This document shows positions 8,924 through 16,535 of a stretch of DNA of 64,000 nucleotides, piece after piece. Below the pieces are notes generated by a model that saw only the letters and a program-made list of their open reading frames with translations, did no database searches and was not told the origin of the DNA. This DNA is from Gammaproteobacteria bacterium (lineage in GTDB: Bacteria > Pseudomonadota > Gammaproteobacteria > Pseudomonadales > Pseudohongiellaceae), in the NCBI GenBank assembly GCA_029253585.1, contig JAQWZF010000021.1, positions 1 to 64,000 on the forward strand. The letters run 5' to 3'. Each line of letters opens with the position of its first letter. The stretch's first letter is position 1. The position numbers and the translations under genes were made by a program.

Positions 8924-9136
8924 AACGCCCTCCCAGTAATATTTTATCTTCTTTTTCCGTCGCTTAGATCCGACGATTAGCTAATTTATAGCTTTATTAA
9001 CAAAGAAATACTCCTTTTTTTACTAAAAAGTTCATAATTTGTACATTTTTTTTTTGAACTACATTGTGATCGTCTGCGTATGAATATAAGCTGTTCTAAA
9101 TTTTAATATAAGTTCTTTACTATCTTGGGAGAGAAA
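8924..9136. promoter_or_regulatory. Divergent promoter region between crtE and proteorhodopsin
   Basis: This very AT-rich gap must hold the promoters for the retinal operon (leftward) and the rhodopsin gene (rightward). It includes a run of ten T (9046-9055) and an inverted repeat AGTTCA (9029-9034) / TGAACT (9055-9060) spaced 20 bp, with a TGTACA (9040-9045) inside. TTGAAC at 9054-9059 could serve as a -35 element for the rhodopsin gene, but the spacing to TATGAA is long (19 bp). Binding of a light or stress regulator is a guess. Confidence 0.5.
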
Positions 9137-9907
9137 ATGAAAAAATTATTTACAAGCTTAGTAGCAATAACAGGTCTTGCCGCGGGTCAGTCGGTTTTGG
9201 CTGCGTCAGGTGACTCTATGATGCTTCAGTCCGGTGACTTCGTCGGATATTCGTTCTGGCTGATCTCAATGGCCCTAGCAGCGGCGACGGTCTTTTTCCT
9301 AATGGAATCGCTTCGAATGGGCGGAAAATGGGCAACTTCACTCACCGTTAGCGCGCTAGTCACATTTATCGCGGCTTTCCACTACTTCTACATGCGCGAG
9401 GTATGGGTTTCAACGGGCAACACACCGACTGACTTTCGTTATATTGACTGGTTGCTGACTGTGCCCCTTCTAATGATAGAGTTCTATCTCATACTCTCTG
9501 CTATTACAAAGGTAGCTGGCGGAGTGTTCTGGCGTCTGCTGATTGGCACGCTGGTTATGCTGATCCCCGGATACATGGGCGAAGCGGGCTACATGAACGC
9601 GACACTCGGCTTCGCAATAGGCATGTTGGGGTGGGCCTTCATTCTCTATGAAATCTTTGCCGGCGAAGCGAGCCGGGTCGCGGCCAGCGCAGCTCCGCCT
9701 GCTGTTCAGAAATCTTACAATCTGATGAAGTGGACTGCTACGATCGGATGGGCTATCTATCCCATAGGTTACTTTTTTGGCTACCTCGCTGGAGGGACTG
9801 ATATGGGCACACTTAACATAGTTTACAATTTGGCTGATGTACTGAACAAGATCGCGTTTGGTCTGTTTATCTGGTACGCCGCTAATGAAGAAATGGCGAA
9901 TGCTTAG
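9137..9907 (+). CDS. Proteorhodopsin, green-absorbing proton pump
   Basis: This 256-residue seven-helix rhodopsin pumps protons outward in light. The ATG at 9137 is chosen because GGGAGAG precedes it by a proper distance; it opens a signal peptide (MKKLFTS to VLAASG) as in other proteorhodopsins. Key residues are shifted by +7 from the reference numbering: His82 (H75), Asp104 (Schiff base counterion, D97), Thr108, Glu115 (proton donor, E108) and Lys238 (retinal lysine, K231, in LNKIAFG). The tuning position is Leu112 (105), which predicts green absorption. It is divergent from the retinal operon and followed by its own terminator. Confidence 0.98.
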   Translation: MKKLFTSLVAITGLAAGQSVLAASGDSMMLQSGDFVGYSFWLISMALAAATVFFLMESLRMGGKWATSLTVSALVTFIAAFHYFYMREVWVSTGNTPTDFRYIDWLLTVPLLMIEFYLILSAITKVAGGVFWRLLIGTLVMLIPGYMGEAGYMNATLGFAIGMLGWAFILYEIFAGEASRVAASAAPPAVQKSYNLMKWTATIGWAIYPIGYFFGYLAGGTDMGTLNIVYNLADVLNKIAFGLFIWYAANEEMANA

Positions 9908-9920
9908 GGCCTATTAGAAT

Positions 9921-9953
9921 AAAACCCAAGGCGCATTTTACGCCTTGGGTTTT
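9921..9953 (+). terminator. Rho-independent terminator of the proteorhodopsin gene
   Basis: A perfect 13-bp stem, AAAACCCAAGGCG paired with CGCCTTGGGTTTT, with a 7-base loop, begins 13 bp after the stop codon and ends in a T-run. The A-rich left arm would let it act in both directions. Confidence 0.9.
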
Positions 9954-10021
9954 ATAACAAAATCTTGCTCAAGAAGGCCTCTTCTCCCCCCCCCTCTTTG
10001 TAGAACTGGGGTTGCAGAAAT

Positions 10022-10120
10022 GGGGTCAGAGTAAACCTCTAGTAGTCTTCTCATATTACGCTCTATCCTAGTAAATAGGGTCCGAGTGAATATATAGTAC
10101 TGTATATTTACCCTGACCCC
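10022..10120. repeat. REP-like inverted-repeat element
   Basis: GGGGTCAGAGTAAA (10022-10035) is inverted against TTTACCCTGACCCC (10107-10120) with one mismatch. A third, looser copy, GGGTCCGAGTGAATATATA (10078-10096), forms an inner hairpin with the right arm. The arrangement and the GGGGTCAG core resemble REP/REPIN elements mobilised by RAYT transposases; no such transposase is in this window. Confidence 0.65.
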
Positions 10121-10141
10121 TTTTTTCTAACCTGTTATGAC

Positions 10142-10171
10142 GGGTATTAAGTAATACCCATTACTACCATA
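10142..10171 (+). repeat. Short palindrome plus dispersed direct repeat, copy 2
   Basis: GGGTATTA-AG-TAATACCC (10142-10159) is a perfect palindrome with a 2-bp centre. Its right half runs into TAATACCCATTACTACCATA (10152-10171), which matches 2052-2071 on the other side of the phototrophy cassette with three mismatches. Confidence 0.5.
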
Positions 10172-10196
10172 CAAAGGGGGCAGGTCTTTTGCAGGT

Positions 10197-10833
10197 CTAT
10201 CCCCTTTTTTTCGATCGCGTTTCCTGAATTACAGCTCCCACCAACAAAAACTGGGCGACATAGTAACTGATCATTATCAACCAGCCCGAAGCAGGAACCG
10301 CCATCACGAATCGATCGATGGCTATGATGGAATCCGAAAGAATAAAGACGGCAGCGCCAAGGATGGCGCCCTTGATAGGAGATGTGTTGGCACTTAGGCC
10401 CATAAAAGTTATTACCAGAAGATAGGCGATAACGGGAGGCCGCATGTCGCCAGCGTAACTCCATATGATAACGGCCATCACCAAACTGGCGCCCACTAAT
10501 AGAAGGCTTATTTGATAGTCGGCCGACCAGCTGCTGTTATATCTAAGAAACAAGCTGCCATAGAAAAGTTGGGCGAACAGGAACGAAGACAGCCCCGGCA
10601 CGAATAGATTCATTTCCAGCAACACATCACCGCCCATACTAAAAAGAAGTGCCAGTAATAGATGAAGGCTTACAGAGTTAATCCCTGCCCTGACGACGAG
10701 AAAACTCAATAGAATAATGGGTATGATTATCAGTAAGGCGAAAAACTCTAGCGGGGCTGATGGTGCTACTAACAAATAGCCCAAGCAACAAAGCCCAAAA
10801 GAGTGGTGTTGTTCGATTCAAGGAAATTCTCAC
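10197..10833 (-). pseudogene. YhhN-family membrane protein (lysoplasmalogenase-like) with a one-base frameshift near its start
   Basis: The main frame (10784-10197) encodes 195 residues with about seven membrane segments and the YhhN pattern LLFSMGGDVLLEM and SSFLFAQLFY. Members include lysoplasmalogenases, which cleave vinyl-ether lysolipids in the inner membrane. A convincing N-terminus sits in another frame: GTG at 10833, after AGAGG, reading VRISLNRTTPLFWALLLG. Removing one G from the GGG complementary to 10780-10782 joins it smoothly to YLLVAPSAPLEFF. So this is either a recent frameshift or a sequencing error; a shorter start at a TTG (10784) without a good ribosome site is the alternative. 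Confidence 0.65.
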
Positions 10834-10889
10834 CGGAAATCCTCTGACGGCACTGAAAATAATCTACCAAAAAATATAACAGAGAAGTA

Positions 10890-11008
10890 GGGGACACTGA
10901 CAACTTATCAACTTATGCGGTTATTCCAGAGGAGCTACAGGAAGGAGGCGTTGATAAATTATCTACATGAAGTTGTCCTGCTTAAGTTGATACGTTGTCA
11001 GGGTCCCC
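10890..11008. repeat. MITE-like element with 26-bp terminal inverted repeats
   Basis: The left end (10890-10915, starting GGGGACACTGACAAC) is inverted against the right end (10983-11008, ending GTTGTCAGGGTCCCC) with two mismatches in 26. The ~67-bp interior has more weak matches (GTTGATAAATTATC). It carries no open reading frame. It is unlike the element at 10022-10120 in sequence but similar in design, suggesting a non-autonomous mobile or REPIN-type element that inserted just beyond the 3' end of the serine hydrolase gene. Confidence 0.7.
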
Positions 11009-11013
11009 CGTAG

Positions 11014-12237
11014 CTAGATTAGCCCCAAGCCCAGTTCCAGCAGTTGATCGCTGATTTCAGTAGGCACAATGCCATTCGTATTAGCGAACACGATGGCACC
11101 TACACCCTGAGCCGGCAATAAACGCATATCGGTGTTTGAACCCGGATCACTGCCTCCGTGCCCCCATTTAAGCTCGCCCGTCATTTCCTGATCGGCGTAC
11201 CAGGTCAGCCCCTGCTTGCGATTGCCTGGAATATTCTGGTTCGTCAGCATGGCCTGGATGCTGGAATCTTTAAGTATGCGACGCCCCCCGAATTCGCCAC
11301 CGTTCAGGTAGGCTCTGGCATACACACTGAGCTGGTTCACGCTGGTTCGTAAGAAACCGTCAGGATAATTCGGGTGGTTGTAGACACAGTTCTCCTGGTA
11401 GCCATCCGCTAGCGAAGCGTCTAGCGTGGGACCATCCTCACGAATAACTCCCAGCGGAATTCCGCCCCAGGTTGGGCCCCTGGCGGTAGTATTCTCTATC
11501 CAAGTATAAGGCACGACGTGCTGCGTTAGATCGACATCGGCTAACATCCAAGCGGTATTGTCCATGCCCAGACGCGAGAAAATATTGCGCCTGCAGTATT
11601 CGGAAAAGGGAATGCCGGATTTCAGCTCGACTATGTAGCCGAGAATTCCGAACGATACATTTGTGTATTCGAATCTGGAGTCTGGCTCCCAGTCATGGAA
11701 GTTTTCCTCGGCATTGTAGAAGGCACCATCGGGGGTGAAGTATTGCTCCAGCCAGACTGACAGAGAGAATCGCGGATCGCCGCAGGCATACTGCCTGGAA
11801 TAGGAAAGGCCATCACGAACGAATGAGCTGTGTGTCATTAGTTGCCGTAGGGTAATTCGATCTGTCGGGTGCTTGGGATTACGCACGACGAAGGGCAATA
11901 TCGAATTTAAATCCTCATCGAGCTGCAGCAAGCCAGCCTCATAGAGCTGCATGATGGCGGTAGTGGTAAATGTCTTGGAGATCGAGGCGATGTTCTGCAA
12001 GCCATCAAGGCTCATCGGTATTCTCTGATCGATATTGGCCCAGCCATAGGCCTTGGACCAGATCACCCTTTCTGCATCGAAGATGCAGGCGGCCACTCCT
12101 GGGATATGATCGCGTCGCATCTTCTGCTCGATGAATGCATCGATACTATTCTGATCTGCAGCGAATAATGGAGTAGCAGGCAAAAGGGCCGCCGTTCCCG
12201 CCGTTACAGACTGTTGTAAAAAACGTCTTCGATTCAT
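11014..12237 (-). CDS. Exported serine hydrolase, class C beta-lactamase family
   Basis: This 407-residue protein begins with a Tat signal (NRRRFLQ at residues 2-8 and a hydrophobic stretch to PLFA). It has the three class C/DD-peptidase motifs: S85-I-S-K88, Y191-T-N193 and H360-G-G362 in place of KTG. Relatives in this family act as esterases, DD-peptidases or D-aminopeptidases more often than as true beta-lactamases, so the substrate is open. Folded export by Tat would place it in the periplasm. The MITE-like repeat ends 5 bp beyond its stop codon. Confidence 0.85.
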   Translation of the reverse strand: MNRRRFLQQSVTAGTAALLPATPLFAADQNSIDAFIEQKMRRDHIPGVAACIFDAERVIWSKAYGWANIDQRIPMSLDGLQNIASISKTFTTTAIMQLYEAGLLQLDEDLNSILPFVVRNPKHPTDRITLRQLMTHSSFVRDGLSYSRQYACGDPRFSLSVWLEQYFTPDGAFYNAEENFHDWEPDSRFEYTNVSFGILGYIVELKSGIPFSEYCRRNIFSRLGMDNTAWMLADVDLTQHVVPYTWIENTTARGPTWGGIPLGVIREDGPTLDASLADGYQENCVYNHPNYPDGFLRTSVNQLSVYARAYLNGGEFGGRRILKDSSIQAMLTNQNIPGNRKQGLTWYADQEMTGELKWGHGGSDPGSNTDMRLLPAQGVGAIVFANTNGIVPTEISDQLLELGLGLI

Positions 12238-12455
12238 TCAGCTGTTCCTCTTGGCTCTTGTTCTAGCTTTTCCTTAAATTGCGCAGCCTTAATCTCGCGT
12301 TTCATTCTACTTATGAAAAGCACAGTTACCGATCAAACAGTGTGTTAATGTCTTCATTCTGCGACAAATGGCTCACTTTGTCAGTGCCCACTATAGCTCC
12401 TAGCGAGAGGAACAAGCAGATAAGCGAGGAAAAGATGGGGGGGGCGTTACTTATT

Positions 12456-12493
12456 ATTAAAGGCTCGAGAATTGAATTTCTCGAGCCTTTAAT
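12456..12493. terminator. Bidirectional hairpin terminator
   Basis: A perfect 16-bp stem (ATTAAAGGCTCGAGAA with TTCTCGAGCCTTTAAT) around the 6-base loop TTGAAT lies 12 bp beyond the stop codon of the gene ending at 12505. It is the likely end of the transcript carrying the PHM-like gene and its partner. Confidence 0.8.
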
Positions 12494-12504
12494 TAGAGAT
12501 CGTT

Positions 12505-13488
12505 CTAAGGCGTTACCGTAACAGTCATATAGGCATCCTGGTAGAGGCCACCGTCATCGCCACGGCCCCATAAGACGTATTCGCCTGGCTCCTCGAATGT
12601 GACTGTAGTTCCGATCATGCCGTTGGTAGGAATCTCCGGCGGCGACCAGGATAAACCCCATGCGGAGTTAGAACCGGGGCGTGTGTCTTCCCATACTTTC
12701 GGCTGAGGTGGATCAAAAGTCACCTTGCCTGCGCCACGATAGACATTCCATGACAGGAACAATCCATTGATCTTCTGCACCGTGGGCTTCCATGGAATCC
12801 GCAGGGCCATCTGATTCTGCACCATCTGCTCGGTAGTTCCTTCGCCACCACCCGCCGCGATAGCACGCACAGTGTCCACTGTACTTTGAGTTCTCGGAAT
12901 ACCATCATCAACAAGCTGCGTGTCAAAGCTCAGCGGCTCCCCTACACGCACAGTACGCATATGCTTACCATCAACAGTGTCACCCTGAAGTGTAACTACC
13001 GGCGCGACATTGGCTCTGGATTCCGGGCTTGAGGTACCAGCACCCAAAGAGCCGGTCTCAGAGGCGATTACCATATTGTCCACCAGGTAATCGGGCTTTA
13101 GCGTCGCATAGGCACGACGCGTCTCACCACGAACGGTTAACTCCCAAACCAATTCACGATCACCCCAGTCGGAGGGGACGTTAACCTCGAAAGTAAAGCG
13201 ATTGCGTCTGGGGAGGAAATGAGTGGGTTGACCGCGATCGGCCGAACCCGGGGAGAGAAAGTTATTCTCGCCTACCTCTATATCGATCTCCTCTTCCCAA
13301 TTCTCATTCATGTAACCGAACATGAAGTTGAAGGTCCCGTCTTCCAGTGGGCGCCAGCCTTCGTAGGCTACTTCTATGTTCTTACCGAAATTGAAAGATT
13401 CAGCCTGCGCCAGGTTTATCGAGGCAAAAGCTAGAGCAGCGAAGCAAAGGGCCGCTGCCTTGCGGATTAGCTGATTACTTATGTTCAT
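12505..13488 (-). CDS. Exported beta-rich protein, partner of the PHM-like oxidase
   Basis: This 327-residue protein has a clear Sec signal peptide (residues 1-29, cleavage after NLAQA). I do not recognise its family. The mature part looks all-beta: an N-terminal domain of charged strands (residues ~30-130), a linker of small residues, then a C-terminal domain ending in an Ig/CARDB-like strand pattern (TVTFEEPGEYVLWGRGDDGGLYQDAYMTVTVT). Its start codon overlaps the stop of the upstream cytochrome c-PHM gene by one base, so the two are co-transcribed and probably coupled. A structural or substrate-presenting subunit of that enzyme is the most economical guess. Confidence 0.75.
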   Translation of the reverse strand: MNISNQLIRKAAALCFAALAFASINLAQAESFNFGKNIEVAYEGWRPLEDGTFNFMFGYMNENWEEEIDIEVGENNFLSPGSADRGQPTHFLPRRNRFTFEVNVPSDWGDRELVWELTVRGETRRAYATLKPDYLVDNMVIASETGSLGAGTSSPESRANVAPVVTLQGDTVDGKHMRTVRVGEPLSFDTQLVDDGIPRTQSTVDTVRAIAAGGGEGTTEQMVQNQMALRIPWKPTVQKINGLFLSWNVYRGAGKVTFDPPQPKVWEDTRPGSNSAWGLSWSPPEIPTNGMIGTTVTFEEPGEYVLWGRGDDGGLYQDAYMTVTVTP

Positions 13489-14936
13489 TATTGGCCCGCT
13501 CCCTGAAGTGCAACATCGTTAGCAGGCTCCTGGCTTGCCGATGCGTTGCCTAGCGGCTGAACCAATGGCAATAGACATAGAGGGCAGCCAACCACATGAT
13601 CATTAGGACCCAAATTCAGGTTCTGGCGACGCTTCTCCATCTCGGCGAAGAACTGCTCGTCAGTCATGGTTACCCGAATACCCAGGTCGATAAACATATT
13701 GGTCACAGAGCGATTGCCCGAACCCTGCCAGTTTCTGGCATCTGGCACGTTAGGGTTGGTTTCTGTGTTGTTCATATAACCCACAATGTGCAGGATCGTA
13801 CCCGCGGGTAAGAGAGGAGCAGAATCATCTGCATAGGCATAGCCACGAACCCAGTTGTGGTCGTAGCCTACGCATGACAGCGTTTCCACGTTGTAGCCCC
13901 AGATCGCTTCCAGACACATGCGCTCACCCGGAGCATGCAGATGCGGCTCGAAGGTAGAGATCTTAGTGTGTTCTGTCAGCGTGGTGTAGGCGTGAAGCTC
14001 TTGGTCTTTCTCGTTGCCGCGGATACTAATATCTACGCCATTGCCCTGGGCATTGAAGAAGGCATCCTTAAATTTCGGTGCATAGCCTACTGGATGAAAA
14101 CGAAAGCCTATTTCCAGGTGAGCGTCAGTATCTCGACCGTTGGAATGTAAATGCACGGAATCAGATACCAGATAGCTACCGGCTCTTAACAGACGGCCCG
14201 CTTCCTCATCGAAGATGTCTGCGTTACGACCCACTTCATGAACCGGCCACGCCAGAGAAGGACCAGTGCGATTGCCGTTCTCGTCTAGATCAGCCGTGCC
14301 CCAGATCATGTGGTGGAAAATGTAAGCGCCACCGACGGTGTCGCGTCCCTTGTCTGCCTGATTGTTGACGTCATTTACTTCAACAACCTCAACTGACTTC
14401 ACCCAGCGGTCTTCGGGAATATCGATGAGCATGCTGTCGATCTCGCCCCACCAGTCCGCCGTGCCAGCAAGCTTGGTCACAGTGTTGCTGACTAGAACTA
14501 GATCCGGCTCGCCGGCAGTCCATTTAACGCTGTCATCGAAGACCAACGCAGCGGGTGCGTCTGCTTCGTCACCCTTGGGCGTACCACTTCGCGCCCAGGC
14601 AGAAATCGCGGCTATCTCTTCGTCAGTCAGGGAGACATCGTTCTTGAATTCTTGAATTCCGATGCCTTTTTCAACATACCAAGGCGGCATGGCACCGGCG
14701 CGATCTCTGATCGCAGTCTTGTATTCTATCAAGCCGGCGAAAGGCGCCACCTGATCGTAACTTACCAATGGCATTGGGCCAACGCCGCCATCTCTGTGGC
14801 AACTCTGACAGCTGCGCTGCAGGATTGGCTCAATGTCCTTGTGAAAAGTAATCTGGTCGGCCTGGGCAAATACTGCGGCGGGTGCGGCGAGTGCCAGCAA
14901 CAGGCCTAGCAGGCTGATAGGGTTAAATTTTTGCAT
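13488..14936 (-). CDS. Cytochrome c-fused copper monooxygenase, PHM-like
   Basis: This 482-residue exported protein starts at the ATG at 14936, preceded by AAGGAG; a longer frame to 14960 lacks this. After a signal peptide (1-25) comes a cytochrome c domain with one heme site, C43-Q-S-C46-H47, and a likely distal ligand in AMPPWY. Residues ~135-430 match the two-domain copper monooxygenase fold of peptidylglycine alpha-hydroxylating monooxygenase. Visible are H208-H209-M210 and H262 in VHLH (CuH site), and H332-L-H334 plus M414 in TNM (CuM site). A CPLC pair lies near the C-terminus (451-454). The family uses ascorbate and O2 to hydroxylate C-H bonds; here the heme domain may supply electrons. 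The peptide substrate is unproven. Confidence 0.8.
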   Translation of the reverse strand: MQKFNPISLLGLLLALAAPAAVFAQADQITFHKDIEPILQRSCQSCHRDGGVGPMPLVSYDQVAPFAGLIEYKTAIRDRAGAMPPWYVEKGIGIQEFKNDVSLTDEEIAAISAWARSGTPKGDEADAPAALVFDDSVKWTAGEPDLVLVSNTVTKLAGTADWWGEIDSMLIDIPEDRWVKSVEVVEVNDVNNQADKGRDTVGGAYIFHHMIWGTADLDENGNRTGPSLAWPVHEVGRNADIFDEEAGRLLRAGSYLVSDSVHLHSNGRDTDAHLEIGFRFHPVGYAPKFKDAFFNAQGNGVDISIRGNEKDQELHAYTTLTEHTKISTFEPHLHAPGERMCLEAIWGYNVETLSCVGYDHNWVRGYAYADDSAPLLPAGTILHIVGYMNNTETNPNVPDARNWQGSGNRSVTNMFIDLGIRVTMTDEQFFAEMEKRRQNLNLGPNDHVVGCPLCLLPLVQPLGNASASQEPANDVALQGAGQ

Positions 14937-15591
14937 TGTCCGGTTCTCCTTATGACTCACCAGAGCTATGGACGAATCTAATCCAATTCAGCTCAAAGTA
15001 AGTGTTTTTGAAATTTTGCTACGTATATGTGTTCATTGACGCGGATCAATAGACTAGCTCCAATGCAGCCCTATAATCCTCGAGAAAGATTCTGTGCGTT
15101 GCACAGGCACTCGGCCCAATGGAGCCTGATTATAGTACAGTTGCACCGTCTCTTTGTATGGAAATCACCGCAGACATGGCTGTTATCGAGGCCTAATGCT
15201 TATCAAATATTGAAATAACTGCATATTTCAATAATCGTGCAATACACACGCTGATTAGCATAGCTGCCCCCTAATATTTAACGCAGGTACTCTGCTTGAT
15301 TCGAGCTCTCAAAAAGAGGCTCTAGCTCTTGGGGCGGACTGGACGTGTACCCTCTCCTCTCCTTGCCAACATCAGGGTACACAAGGAGACTGCCGGATAG
15401 GCCCAGTCCAAAAACACCTTAATCTGCACAGAAAAAGACAGGTGGCGACCAATGGAGGCGACACCTGAGTGCCCCCTAAAACCGATCGAATAGCGCTATT
15501 ATGCTGCTCTACTCGAATCTCCCACACTTCCATCTTTCAATAGTTTAAGCTTCCCCTAGCATCCCCAACCCAAGTACAGTAAAAAGATGCC
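14937..15591. other. Intergenic region with two inverted repeats
   Basis: No gene is supported here. TATTGAAATA (15208-15217) and TATTTCAATA (15224-15233) form a perfect 10-bp hairpin. Further on, GGACTGG (15336-15342) with CCAGTCC (15403-15409) encloses GTGTACCCT (15345-15353) with AGGGTACAC (15374-15382), a nested foldable structure. It should hold the promoters of the PHM-like operon and of the divergent RIO kinase gene. Confidence 0.5.
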
Positions 15592-16449
15592 ATGAAAATC
15601 CCCAAGCGAATCCAGCCCCTCATAGATGAAGGCCTTATAGATGAGGTCGTCAGCAGGCTAATGAGCGGCAAAGAAGCCGATGTCTATGTAGTGCGCTGCA
15701 ACGCCGAGATTCGTTGCGCCAAGGTCTACAAGGAGGCTGCGAACCGGGGCTTTAAGCAGGCGGTGCTGTATAGAGAGGGTCGCAAGTCGCGCAATAGCCG
15801 CCGCAGCCGTGCCATGGATAGAGGCTCGAAGTTCGGCCGTGAGCAGCAGGAACAGACCTGGCACAATGCCGAGGTAGATGCGCTGAACAAGCTCGCCGCG
15901 GCTGGGGTACGGGTTCCTCAGCCCTATACCTGTGTCGATGGCGTGCTATTGATGGAATTGGTCACCGACAGCGAGGGCCTTGTGGCACCGCGCCTCAGCG
16001 AAGTCATGCTGTCAGCCGAGGATGCCGTGCGCGATCACACTACGGTCATGCGCTTTGTCGTGCGCATGCTCTGTGCAGGACTGGTTCACGGCGACCTGTC
16101 GGAATTTAATATATTAGTGGATGAAAACGGCCCTGTAATTATCGACCTACCACAGGCCGTGGATGCCGCAGCAAATAATAATGCCGAAGCCATGCTAGAG
16201 CGTGACGTAAATAAGATTCGCAGTTACTACGGCCAGTTCGCTCCGGAACTGCTGAAGACACAATACGCCAAGGAAATCTGGAAGCTGTTCGAAGACGGTG
16301 AGCTGCAGGCGGATAGCAAGCTGACCGGCACCTTCGCGAAGAACCTGACTGACGCCGACGTTGACGGCGTTCTAGAGGTAATAGAATCCGTCAAAGAGGA
16401 AGAGCAGCAGCGGCAAGAACGCAAGATCGAGGCGGAAAACCAGCCTTAG
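15592..16449 (+). CDS. RIO1-type serine protein kinase
   Basis: This 285-residue cytoplasmic kinase belongs to the bacterial RIO family, with an ATP-binding segment GKEADVYVVRC near residue 27, an AKVYK lysine near 44-47, the catalytic loop H166-G-D168-L-S-E-F-N, and the metal-binding D185 in IIDLPQAVD. Bacterial RIO kinases are poorly characterised; in Pseudomonas the homologue is linked to stress tolerance. The C-terminus is charged and probably helical. It lies on the opposite strand between the PHM-like and PAL-like genes, and its role there is unknown. Confidence 0.88.
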   Translation: MKIPKRIQPLIDEGLIDEVVSRLMSGKEADVYVVRCNAEIRCAKVYKEAANRGFKQAVLYREGRKSRNSRRSRAMDRGSKFGREQQEQTWHNAEVDALNKLAAAGVRVPQPYTCVDGVLLMELVTDSEGLVAPRLSEVMLSAEDAVRDHTTVMRFVVRMLCAGLVHGDLSEFNILVDENGPVIIDLPQAVDAAANNNAEAMLERDVNKIRSYYGQFAPELLKTQYAKEIWKLFEDGELQADSKLTGTFAKNLTDADVDGVLEVIESVKEEEQQRQERKIEAENQP

Positions 16450-16535
16450 CGGCAGCGAGTTTTTAGAGAAAGCTATCGAAGGGTTCAATAGAACTAGCTT
16501 AACCCCTTAGATATCCCTGGATGCTAGCTTCAAAC

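Noticed and set aside
11014..12237. Reading the serine hydrolase as an antibiotic-resistance beta-lactamase
   Set aside because: The third motif is HGG rather than KTG and the leader is Tat-type; general esterase or peptidase function is more likely.
16477..16507. Weak AGGGTT/AACCCCT stem between the RIO kinase and PAL-like genes
   Set aside because: The stem is short and imperfect and has no T-run, so I do not call a terminator.
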